From Chara braunii (taxonomy: Eukaryota > Streptophyta > Charophyceae > Charales > Characeae), in NCBI GenBank assembly GCA_003427395.1, contig BFEA01000123.1, forward strand, positions 600,777 to 620,903: DNA of 20,127 nt, in the 5' to 3' direction. A program made the translations under genes and the position numbers. Under the pieces are notes generated by a model, which searched no databases, was not told the DNA's origin, and saw only the letters and a program-made list of their open reading frames with translations. This document shows positions 11,053 through 19,110 of this stretch, in pieces; within the stretch, counting starts at the first letter, position 1, and the number at the start of each line of letters is the position of its first letter.

Positions 11053-11259
11053 CAGTCTTATCAAATAAATTAAGGGCATACCCGCAGCAGACACCTTTTT
11101 CCGGCAGCACACCTCTTCCAGTGCTCCTTAGGAAGCCTACTGTCTTCTCCTGAACATAACGCATATGTGTTGTAAACGACATCATTTTTTTTATTTATTT
11201 ATTTTTGGCATTTTTTGTTTTCTTAGGTTGCTTTCTGTTTAAAATTCGAATACAATGCA

Positions 11260-11301
11260 TCCCAGGTTCATAACAGATCAATAATGTAAAGAGAAGAATA
11301 T
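11260..11301. repeat. 42-bp dispersed repeat, copy abutting an LTR
   Basis: This is the second copy of the exon 1 sequence at 11011-11052, with five differences. Its end coincides with the LTR-like edge at 11301. It no longer sits in a longer recognisable exon. Confidence 0.85.
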
Positions 11302-11900
11302 GCAAGGAATATGAGCGAGAGCGATAGACAGAAAACCAAGTTGCAAATCACGCAGAAGTCCAGATAGTCATGTACCAAGCAGATGCACCAAGATTCCATG
11401 CACATAAGAGCGATACAATGAACTCATGAGCTAGTGTCCAAGCCCTGAGGCCACACTAACGCATTATCGAATGTCGCTCCTACTGTATGGCACCCAGCGC
11501 CCAACCTACCCTTCTCAGCCTATCTATCCTATCTACATTTGTGCAACAGGATCACTTCGCTGTCGAAGACCAATGTACATGACGTCAACACCAATGCCGA
11601 CCTCCCACATACACCAGGTGCGTTCTCTCTTCTCCCCTCATTAGACCTTGTCCACCCACTGATGCGCCTCCTTCCCTGAAGACCACAGTCGCCCATCACC
11701 TGCCCGCGCCTCTGTAGCCCGGCTATGGGCGCTAAGCGCCCCACTGCCCTGTAGCGCCCTTCACCTCGTAGCGCCCGCTTGCGCCCCAGCCAGCATGCGC
11801 TAATGAAGACACCTGCGCAGCAATGCAGCAGTGCGTCCGCATTGCCAGCCTAGGCCAGAATCCCAACCTCTGGCCGGCCTCCTCCCTATGTGGGAGTACC
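11301..11900 (-). repeat. Diverged LTR fragment related to the Ty3 element's LTR
   Basis: The sequence starts TGCAAGGAA like the LTR edge at 6651. It then follows that LTR in order, with many differences: AGTCCA, GAGCGATAC, TGTCCAAGCCC, then a well-kept block of about 27 bases shared by 6947 onward and 11583 onward, and GCCCGGCTATGG further on. Similarity fades near 11900, so the outer LTR end is missing or unrecognisable. No internal region follows. It is most simply an old solo or truncated LTR in the same orientation as the first element. Confidence 0.75.
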
Positions 11901-12655
11901 TCCCCTGCTGGGCTGCCTGGTTCTGGCTCGCTGTGATCTCGTCCTTCTTGCGTCGGACTATGAGTATGAATAGCATACCATGTGGGGAAGCATGCGTCTT
12001 GCTCGCTTTGAAGATGGAATCAGGCTACGGAGGTCCCCGGACTACTACTTCGATTAGTCACTTCAGCGCTTCTCCAGAAGATCGAATGATGTGATGTTTG
12101 GGAAAAATGGGTGGTTTGGGCGCTAGCCTTTTCCGCTCTTTTCCAACATGCTGCGGTCCCCATCGAGTTGGTCCAAATTGGGTGAGTTGGATGCTGTAAG
12201 CCACATTGCGCAATGGGAGTGACGTTGGCTAGGCTTTGATTGAATTGAAAGCCCATCGAAATTGGTTGTGAGACGACACACAGTAAAAATAGGGATAAAA
12301 ACCTATTTTATCTACAGAAGAGTTTATGCCCCCCCGTTGCCAATGGCGGCTCTCCAAATGTGCAAAATGAAATGAATCCGCTCTGAGAACATGGAAAGAT
12401 ACACCGCCATATTTTTTGTCTTTTGTGGATGTGGAGAGTACTGGAGGGAGACCCTTTGTTTCACAAACCGGAAGGACACAAGAAAATGTGTAGAGAATTA
12501 TTTTTGGGAGGGTATGAGAATATAGCTGTCCCCCGATGAGGAGAAGAAAAAGACAAGCAATGGTCGATTGCTCTTTACACGCGAACCAACAATATTTCCA
12601 TTAATGAAACAAGCGTGTACATTATGCTGAAAATTACTGCGCACGCATTCCCTTA
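11901..12655. other. No gene seen; AT-rich toward the right
   Basis: There is no coding motif on either strand. An 8-bp inverted repeat (AAAATAGG / CCTATTTT) with an 8-base loop lies at 12286-12309. The right end may belong to the 3' end of the Penelope-like element. Confidence 0.5.
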
Positions 12656-12656
12656 C

Positions 12657-12687
12657 GTTTCAACCGGGTTCGCTCCGGTGTCATCAG
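12657..12687 (-). ncRNA. Hammerhead-ribozyme-like core
   Basis: The minus strand reads CUGAUGA (12687-12681), a stem II made of ACCGG (12679-12675) and CCGGU (12667-12663) around a 7-base loop, then GAAAC (12661-12657). This is the order of the hammerhead catalytic core. Penelope-like elements are known to carry such ribozymes near their termini. Two things argue that this copy is damaged. The pair next to the core is C/U instead of a Watson-Crick pair (a C to T change in a CpG would explain the U). I also cannot find a clear GUC or GUH cleavage triplet or a good stem I or III. Confidence 0.55.
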
Positions 12688-12689
12688 GA

Positions 12690-13552
12690 GGCTTGCCACT
12701 AGCCCAACGCTTTACGGCCCGCCAATACTTTGTCATCCTATGAGCGAATGAGGACCTGTGTGGCCTTTGCTCTCATTTATGCTTTGGCCTTCCTTTGAGC
12801 ATGCCCTGCCTTCTATCTTATGAACTCTGATTGGCTAAACAATCCTACGTCGGATCCTGGTGTGGTCCTCGGTAGCCGCTCAATCCCTCTTGCGCGGGCT
12901 CTGTGCACGCGCTAGACTGCCACAAAACTCCTAGGTAGTTCACGTACGTTCCCGAATCTGATAGCACCTGGAAGTTCAAATTTAAATTCTACCTCTGCCG
13001 TTCTACTCTTTTCCCGCCTGAAATCCGTTACTTCACCTAACTTTTACCTTCACCTATCTCCACGGGTCTTATTTCTAGCCAGTTTGAATGTTTTCCACAC
13101 TCGACCTCTCCACGTCTTCGCACTTTCTTGCTTCAAGCCGTGCTGGCCTTTCCAAGGGCCAATGTGTGTCTAACTGACTAATATTATACAATGCTATATG
13201 CGGGGCCTACCGGGTAGATCTCTGCAAAAACTATTCTACACTTTTTTAATTTGAACTGCCTACTCCCAAATTAAATCCTACCGGCCAAATCCCCTCTCGA
13301 AATAATATACACCCGTCTTACATCCCACACCCGCTAAACTTGCCACTATAATTAAACATACCGTATCCGAATCAGTAATTCCTACGACAAATTTCAAGAA
13401 ATCTGTCAATTGCAAATTACAAAAAACAAATAGTGGGAGACGGGTCGTCTATGCCCGCAGGTTACTACCGTTGTCCATGCAAATTGCCGTTGCCCGACCG
13501 TAATTCTTGATAGCCCGTTATTTTGTCATTGACAGTCCCTCGCGCACAGTGT
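12690..13552 (-). other. 3' untranslated part of the Penelope-like element
   Basis: Between the end of the reverse transcriptase frame and the hammerhead-like motif there are about 860 bases with no coding signal. The left third is mixed in composition and the right part is AT-rich with many short runs of T and A. I saw no second copy of the ribozyme motif here. Confidence 0.5.
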
Positions 13553-15232
13553 TTAGTGTAGGACCATGCTATTGAGGAGCATTTTCTATGGCTCCTCGTT
13601 AGCGATGGTACCCCTGACAAATTCTGCCAGGGAAGATGCAAAGAACGCCGGGGGTAGCCTTGGCGTCTAAGCTCGCACCTCGCGGTCAACACAGGCGCGA
13701 GTACTACACAGCTGGATTTAGCCATGCCTCGGATCTTGTGGAGTGTGCCCACGATCGCCCCGTAATATGCCCTTTTACTAGAGAAAGAAGCATAGTCTTG
13801 GAAGCTCTTGAACGACGAGTTCTTCCTCACTATCCAATCTTGGTTCTTCATCTGTGGTAGCACCAGGAATCTGACAGGGCCTGCCACATCAAGGATCTTC
13901 GCTCCAATGAAGTCTAGTGTGTTGTCTCCCTGTTTTATTCTCACCAGGATGAGTTTGTCACCATAGCATTTATCCAATGCCACCATGATGTCCTCCGCCT
14001 TTCGGAAGGATTCCTCTCTTCCTTTGTCCACCAGCATTGTTGTTGCCACGTCGTCCATGAACCTGATGCCATGCATGAGTGCTCGATCCTTTCCCAACGA
14101 TCTCATGAATTTCATTTCAAATTTTGCGCAGAGTATGCAGACCAGCGGCGGACTTGAGTTCTTCCCCATTGGAATTCCCACTATCTACTTCAGTAGGATT
14201 CCTGCACACTTTGTGTAGGTGTGCGCCAACTCATATTTCACGTAACTTTTTATGTGTTGGAACGAGAGCTGCATGTATCCACTTCCCAAACTCTTGTTGC
14301 TCATCATCACCTCACTAGCTCTCCTGCTCACGCTTACCTCCGTCCTTCCTTTCTTTTTCCATTCTCTGAGCAAATATTTCATTGCCTCGATTATTGCTGA
14401 GTGCGGGAGCGATGTGAACATCTCCTTGATGTCATAGCTCATCAACATCACCATAGCGCTTACTCTTCCACAACTGCGTTCCTTATCGATTCGCTTGAGC
14501 TTCTCCTTCAGATTTGTTGTCACCCCCATGTTGAAGTCCTTTCTAGCTGGCAACCTCGCAGGTAGGGCGTTGAGTGCCCTAACTATTCTCCTGCTCCCAG
14601 TCTTTGTAGGCTCGTTGTTAGTCGTCGCTATCAGTCTCCATTTTGTGAGGCCCTTGTGTTTACGCAACGTGTACGCATTGCCTATCCTCCCCTTTCCATT
14701 CCAGGTTGCCACCTTCTCCAATCTTGCACCTTTGTAGTTCTTCCTCATTTCTGCTTGGATCGTTACCTCTGCTCCTTTGACTCGGGTGTAGGCAGAGTTG
14801 AAGACGAACATCCTCTTGAGAGCATGATGGTACGTGGAGGGGCACATCAACACCAGTTCCGCCGGATTACGGTCCACCCGCGAGATGACTAGGTGGCGAA
14901 ATCTGCAATTGATTTGCTTCACCTCTTCTTCTTCAATCACCAGATTGTCGTTACCACACTCTGCAAAACAGTGGTCTATTTGCAGGTCATGTTGCTTGAC
15001 CATTAGGCGCGCTCCCAACATTTTCTTCAACATTGAGAATACTCTCTCAGAGTCCCTGAAGTCTGCCTTCCCTATACCTCTAGATAGTTTTGTGATGTTC
15101 TTTTCGTTGCAGATTCGCTCACTCATGCCTAGGACCTGTGTGATCCTCGTGTGTACGTGCCCTTCGACTCTGATCGGATTGTCTTTCGTGCACGTGCACT
15201 TAGCACTATCTTTCTTCGCCTCTTCTCTATGA
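13553..15232 (-). pseudogene. Penelope-like reverse transcriptase (decayed)
   Basis: The protein would copy element RNA at a nicked chromosomal target. Reading down the minus strand, the open part starts before 15126 with a CTC-containing segment (KCTCTKDNPIRVEGHVHT). Then come WRLIATTNNEPTKTGSRRI, motif A SYDIKEMFTSLP with its aspartate, motif B GIPMGKNSSPP and motif C RFMDDV (MDD at 14050-14058), followed by FIGAKI and KNQDWIV. A TAG at 14185-14187 interrupts the frame just before motif B, where relatives commonly read KQIVGIPMG, so it fits a former CAG. Near 13655 the frame shifts; the likely original end is the TAA at 13553-13555, after one more stop. No endonuclease domain follows. Confidence 0.7.
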
Positions 15233-16492
15233 TTACAGAGGATACTCTGATCTGTTCTGGCTCCAGACCAACCTTGTTTTTCTCACCAACAAGCCTCTAA
15301 GTGCGGGGTGCAACTTCATTTCTTCAATCTGCATGCACATGACCGCTCTCACTTCCTGTTTTCGAATCTCACTGTGAAATCTGAGGGAAACTGCCATTTT
15401 TCCTCTGATGTTCACTCCCTCCTTCTTACTAATCACTCTGCCGATTATGTCCTTGATTTCTTTCCTCGTTGCCTTTATTGGGAAAGTGTCCGCGCTTGTG
15501 TGCAATTGTAGTAATTTTCACGCTTCCATGTTCCAGAGCTCGTTACGCTTACAAGGCACCTCCGGTAATAGTCTAAGATAGTGCTTGCTTCGGTCATGGG
15601 CCGTCTAAGTCCGCGAGACAATCTTTAGCCAAAATTCCCGGCATCCTCCAAGAGCAATTTTGCCTGCGTTAATGAGATGGTCTTGTTGTTGTGCACGACC
15701 GACGATGTCTCGTATAATCTCTTTGTTGTTGCCCAGCTCTCACCCCATATCTGTCCTCCAATGCTCTCTATGCATATTGACTATTCTAGCTTACTGCATC
15801 CTCTATCACCGTCTTGAGGCATGTGTTTCCCTAGGTTCCACCATGCAACTTGAACGTGATGAGTGACTTTTTGGCCTCTGAGTTCTTTGCTTCACCGAGC
15901 TTTCTCCTCTCTCTTTTACCTGGTCTGTTTCACTTCTTCTCCTTGTTACCTGTTCCCATTGTTTTTAGTGCAGAAGACAACGACTTGATCAGCGTAGTCT
16001 CCAATGCTCTCATCCCAATTGTCTGCGCCGTTGGTATGAGAAGGGTCATGTAGTTCGCCCAGCCATATCGACGCAGCCAATTGTACAAAATTGGTGACCT
16101 TCCCTTGGTGCAAGATCTTTCCCCATTTCGTCAAGTAGACTAAGCATGCTGTTAGCGCCTTCTCGATCGAGAGCCGCAACTTCTAATAGCCAAAATGCCT
16201 CTGCCTCGAAATCGTCGCCTTCATGCACCCTGCCTCTCTCTCCACCTGGCTCAGGCTGGCTGCGGATGACGGCAGCCAGCGCAGCCACGGCGACGGTTGT
16301 CTTCTCAATGGGCTTCAGTTGTGCTTTGCCATTGGAAGGAATGCCCTCCATCATGCTCCCCCAACACCAACACGCAGGTCCACCACCACACACACCTTCG
16401 CCACCACAACTTACGTCGCCCCCACTGCACGTTTCGACGGCCTGCGATGCACAACGTCTCCACCGAGCAGTGCTGCCATTGGAACCTGCCAC
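15233..16492 (-). pseudogene. N-terminal extension of the Penelope-like polyprotein (decayed)
   Basis: Coding-like stretches continue upstream of the reverse transcriptase in changing frames. WNMEA, stop, KLLQLHTSADTF lies around 15490-15535, with a TGA at 15518-15520 that fits a former TGG. It runs into FPIKATRKEIKDIIGRVISK and on to 15233. Further up, KWGKILHQGKVTNFVQLAAS and LGELHDPSHTNGADNWDES (15946 to about 16130) join by a frameshift to EAFWLLEVAALDREGANS (about 16130-16230). Between 15540 and 15945 the reading is broken by several stops. The order and spacing suggest one former protein of well over 800 residues. I do not recognise a domain in this part. Confidence 0.5.
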
Positions 16493-16880
16493 GCGCTGTC
16501 ACGTCTCAACCCCAGTTCACGATGTCTGTCTTTGTGTGTGAAAGCCTCCACGAGCAGTCGACAGTAGGCGTCATCACTCAAGTACGCGTGCACATGGCAA
16601 ATCCGCTAGGGGAATCGCCAAGACTGTGCTCAGCGCACTGCCCCTTCGATGACTCGCCCGTCCGCCGCCTCTCCGTCGTCCAGCCACCAGCATTTCAAAA
16701 TTCAAATAATTTTGAACGGGCCCGTTCCCATATTTATTTTATTTTATTTTGGAGGCCCTTGGTCTCTTCGCAGTATCCAACTTCTGGACCAGCACGCCTC
16801 CTCAGTGGACATTCGAAGTCTGAAGACGGACAAACCCTGCGCGGCAGCGTATAATAGTATGAAACGAGCCGCGGGAGGGC
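16493..16880. other. No gene seen; palindromes near the right end
   Basis: Frames on the plus strand are Ser/Pro/His-rich and carry no motif. The stretch 16729-16751 is T-rich. The compound palindrome at 16695-16727 is listed separately. Confidence 0.5.
16695..16727. repeat. Compound palindrome
   Basis: TCAAAATT (16695-16702) pairs with AATTTTGA (16708-16715). It overlaps a perfect 14-base palindrome GAACGGGCCCGTTC (16714-16727). Confidence 0.9.
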
Positions 16881-16881
16881 C

Positions 16882-16899
16882 CCGAGGATCCGTCCTCGG
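16882..16899. repeat. CCGAGGA hairpin, copy 1
   Basis: Perfect 7-bp inverted repeat CCGAGGA / TCCTCGG with loop TCCG. The same stem recurs at 16986-17003. Confidence 0.92.
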
Positions 16900-16910
16900 A
16901 GTGACTCCCC

Positions 16911-17044
16911 GAGGACAGGTGGAACGACACATCTGAAAATCGCAAATTTACAACGAGACGGACACGACTTATTCAACGCCGTTCCCCGAGGATTCGTCCT
17001 CGGAGCCCGAGGACGGCCTAAGGAGTGTCTAACGAGGCCCTCAG
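16911..17044 (+). repeat. Left inverted arm
   Basis: Two blocks here return in reverse complement and in reversed order on the right side. 16911-16927 matches 17840-17856 at 16 of 17 positions. 17021-17034 matches 17798-17811 at 14 of 14, with extended similarity to 17044 / 17788. The left arm is longer than the right by an insert that holds the second hairpin. Confidence 0.75.
16986..17003. repeat. CCGAGGA hairpin, copy 2
   Basis: The same 7-bp stem as copy 1, with loop TTCG, a loop that is very stable in RNA. Further CCGAGGA-like half sites lie at 16908 and 17008. Confidence 0.92.
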
Positions 17045-17699
17045 TGTTTATTATCTACCTACCACTCCGGCAAGATTCATCAGCTTGCGCTTGGACTAGG
17101 GCTGGGGGGCTGGCCCAACCTTGGTGCTTGTCACTGCTGTCTGGTCCAAGTTGCCCTCGATACTGGTAGGGTGACGGTCCTGAGTCTTGATCACACTGAG
17201 GTAGGATAGTGGGGACAGGGGTGCGTTGGGAGTGTTAACGTGGGGATGGGTAGGGTAGGTGGCCTATGCTGTCAGGACAACCATTGGCTCTCGCTGCCAG
17301 CAATCACCACGGGTTTGGTCCTTGGCCTCTACAACCCCCTGGGCTCGCTTATACAGGTGACTCCTGCAAGCATATCTACCTCTCACAATTAAGGGGATGC
17401 ATGTTGTTCCCCACCCTAATCGGTGGTGGTCAGGGAGTAGGGTGGGGCCGCTCGTTGGGGGGGACCGACTTACGCAAACACAAAACATTTTGCCAGCAGC
17501 TGCCCCTCCCATCTACTTCCCCCACCCCCCATTGAATGGCAGCAGTGGCTATGGCCACAACACTCTCCCGCACACCACACACAACCCACTCACACTCACA
17601 CTCGCACCCGTGTTAGTCATAGACCCTACTAATACCGATCAGGGGTATCAAGCGCACCATCACAGTTCGTTGGCACTTCGTGCACCACGGATGCTCATT
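17045..17699. other. Sequence between the inverted arms, no gene seen
   Basis: A G-rich plus strand on the left gives way to C-rich, CA-rich sequence at 17510-17610. No transposase-like reading was found. If the arms are terminal inverted repeats, this is the body of a non-autonomous element. Confidence 0.5.
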
Positions 17700-17753
17700 G
17701 GGCTCGAACCCACAACCTCCTGAATGACACTTGCGTGTCTAACCAACTGACTA
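17700..17753 (-). other. tRNA-like sequence (SINE head or tRNA relic)
   Basis: On the minus strand an A-box-like TAGTCAGTTGG (17753-17743) is followed 32 bases later by a B-box GGTTCGAGCCC (17710-17700), the spacing of a RNA polymerase III tRNA promoter. The anticodon stem does not fold well and the T stem lacks a base, so it is not a working tRNA. A tRNA-derived SINE head is possible; no A-rich tail was found. Confidence 0.55.
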
Positions 17754-17787
17754 CATAGTCAACAGTGAAATTGAGAGAAGAATATAG

Positions 17788-17856
17788 CTTAGGGCGACGT
17801 TAGACACTCCTCGGGGATGTGAAATCCACAAGGACGCGCTCGTTCCACCTGTCCTT
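17788..17856 (-). repeat. Right inverted arm
   Basis: Reverse-complement partner of 16911-17044, with the two matching blocks closer together. The arms face each other across about 740 bases. It begins about 35 bases beyond the tRNA-like sequence. Confidence 0.75.
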
Positions 17857-17888
17857 GAGGACGAAATTGAAAAAGAGATGTGAAAATG

Positions 17889-17910
17889 CCACAAGGAATT
17901 TTCCTTGTGG
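17889..17910. repeat. CCACAAGGAA hairpin
   Basis: Perfect 10-bp inverted repeat with a TT centre. CCACAAGGA also occurs at 17826-17834 and CCTTGTGG again near 17913, so the stem sequence is locally repeated. Confidence 0.92.
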
Positions 17911-17944
17911 CGTCCTTGTGGCCTCAACCAAAATCTCCTTATCC

Positions 17945-17970
17945 CCAAGGGACCTCGTAAGGTCCCTTGG
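17945..17970. repeat. CCAAGGGACCT hairpin
   Basis: Perfect 11-bp inverted repeat with loop CGTA. It is the longest perfect stem of the cluster. Confidence 0.92.
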
Positions 17971-18237
17971 AGCTCAAGGAACCGTGATTCACGGAGTGGC
18001 GAAGACATGCGTCGACGGAGAGTTTCGGTTCTTTGGTGCAGATGTGGTCCATTGGCGTTAGCACAGACATCCCCACCTCCAACGCCTGCGTAGTCCCCCA
18101 ACGGCCCCCAACGGCTATTGTTGGCGGTGGGCCTTCATCGGGTGGCGTTCTCATTTTCGACCGGCATCATGTGGTCTCCCACGCTCGAAGAGCGTCCGTA
18201 GCAGTCGGGAAAATATTTTTTCCTGGCGGCGCCTTCA
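17971..18237. other. No gene seen
   Basis: The stretch between the hairpin cluster and the minus-strand gene relic shows only short shared frames on both strands and no recognisable motif. Confidence 0.4.
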
Positions 18238-18754
18238 GTCTGTCCACGGAAGAGGTTTCTGCACGAGCGTCGTATCCCCTCGCGTGTCGTCACGTGCTGC
18301 ATGTCCGACAAGACTCTTGCCTTCTCCGTCGTGGTGTGCTAGACGTCCGACAACAGATATGGCATTACTGCCCTCTCCACCACGTAGTTCATGACCAACC
18401 TGTACCGCATGCTCCCTTTGCTGCTCCACGTCGCTGTACTGCTTCTGGTGGTCCCTCTGCTGCTCCCCGACGCTGTGCTGCTTCTCATTGAAGAAGTCAT
18501 CCGCGGCGGCGTCGCATTGTCGAAAGTCTTTCCACAACCCCCCGTGTTGTGTTTGATCCACCCCCTCGGTGTCGCTCGTGGAATGACGCTGCAGCCCAAC
18601 GTGTAGCACAACTCAATGACAACCTCCAAAGTTGCCACGTAGTCGGGGCCTATGTCCGCAACTTGCATCAACGTTCTTCTTCTATGCGCGCCAACTTCTC
18701 TTTCATTCGTCCCAATGCCCTCTCCTGCTGACAACGAAGAACAACGCTTGACAT
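18238..18754 (-). pseudogene. Frameshifted gene relic with coiled-coil start, family unknown
   Basis: Three minus-strand frames read sensibly one after another. From an ATG at 18754, 28 codons end in a charged heptad-like ALGRMKEKLARIEEER and a TGA at 18668-18670. The next frame gives ADIGPDYVATLEVVIELCYT (about 18650-18590) and a TPRGWIKHNT stretch. The third frame, from about 18545, gives LWKDFRQCDAAADDFFNEKQ, followed by a Gln/His/Glu-rich repeat (EQQRDH, EQQREH). The third frame ends at 18235-18237. The composition suggests a soluble coiled-coil or DNA-binding accessory protein, but I recognise no domain. It could also be a transposon accessory gene. Confidence 0.45.
18419..18485. repeat. 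Two-copy repeat, 39-bp period
   Basis: 28-base units at 18419-18446 and 18458-18485 match at about 25 of 28 positions. The 39-base period equals 13 codons and keeps the EQQR(D/E)H reading frame of the relic. Confidence 0.8.
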
Positions 18755-19044
18755 GGCCGCCGCAGTGTCAATAGCGCACGTCCGCCCTCTCCGCCACCAT
18801 CCCAACAGAAAAATTTAGGCTTTTTCGGAAACCAAGTTTGACTCCTTTCTTGTCGAAGTTCTTCAGTATATCAACAGTTGTTCAAGTGTTGTTATGGAAG
18901 CGATCCCTATTTTCATCAGGAAGTCAATTAAACCAACATTGGTCCTGCAGTCAGTGTGGAGGCATCACATAGAATAACAAAAGCTCTACGTTGAAACTTT
19001 GTTGGTCCAACGTTGAAAAACATGTCAGACCATTATTGGTCTGT
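18755..19044. other. No gene seen; short palindromes
   Basis: Several TTG/CAA-rich palindromes occur, for example a near-perfect AACATTGGT-type motif at 18935 and 19108, CAACGTTG near 19008, and AGACCA..TGGTCT at 19027-19042. Confidence 0.5.
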
Positions 19045-19110
19045 TGTTGAACTCTTGTTGAACTCTTGTTGAACTCTTGTTGAAAAATTGTTGAACTCTT
19101 GATGATCAAC
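19045..19110. repeat. 11-bp minisatellite, TGTTGAACTCT
   Basis: Three perfect tandem copies (19045-19077), one variant ending in AAAAT (19078-19088), one perfect copy (19089-19099) and a decayed sixth unit. Confidence 0.92.

Larger units (their letters stand above)
8940..11185 (-). pseudogene. Decayed five-exon gene, family not recognised
   Basis: Five coding-like blocks line up on the minus strand with good splice sites. Exon 1 is about 11185-10921 (donor GCAG|GTGACG). Exon 2 is 10848-10572, with acceptor CTTTCTTTCAG| and donor ACAG|GTACGG. Exon 3 is 10309-10114 (CCTAG| ... GAGC|GTACGT). Exon 4 is 9748-9333 (GTCCAG| ... CCAG|GTAAAG). Exon 5 is 9062-8940 (CATTCAG|, ending TAA). Introns are 72, 262, 365 and 270 bp. 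Phases agree across all four junctions (1, 0, 1, 0). The product would be about 420 residues, soluble-looking, without membrane segments; typical stretches are CYEPGKLGNADMRKIVRARV, SVFFGERHQLRFDFQQ and HPGCVALYPFEVLRRWQEGF. In-frame TGA stops lie at 10638-10640, 10262-10264 and 9609-9611, and exon 2 has one frameshift near 10790. The start is uncertain (ATG at 11183-11185, or an acceptor near 11150). It could be a host gene or a gene of an unknown transposon. Confidence 0.65.
12657..16492 (-). mobile_element. Decayed Penelope-like retroelement (tentative class)
   Basis: A long minus-strand coding relic contains a reverse transcriptase unlike that of LTR or typical LINE elements, followed by about 860 bases of untranslated sequence and a hammerhead-like motif. 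The GIPMG...SSP and RFMDDV blocks resemble reverse transcriptases of Penelope-like elements, and the ribozyme motif supports that class. No GIY-YIG endonuclease is visible at the C-terminus or in the readable N-terminal part. The 5' limit is only the last readable coding near 16492. No terminal repeats or target duplication were identified, so both ends are approximate. Confidence 0.55.

Noticed and set aside
16223-16854. Plus-strand frames of 114-185 codons
   Set aside because: They overlap the N-terminal relic of the Penelope-like element on the minus strand and have His/Ser/Pro-rich, motif-free composition.
17700-17760. Functional tRNA gene
   Set aside because: The anticodon stem does not pair and the T stem is a base short, despite A and B boxes.
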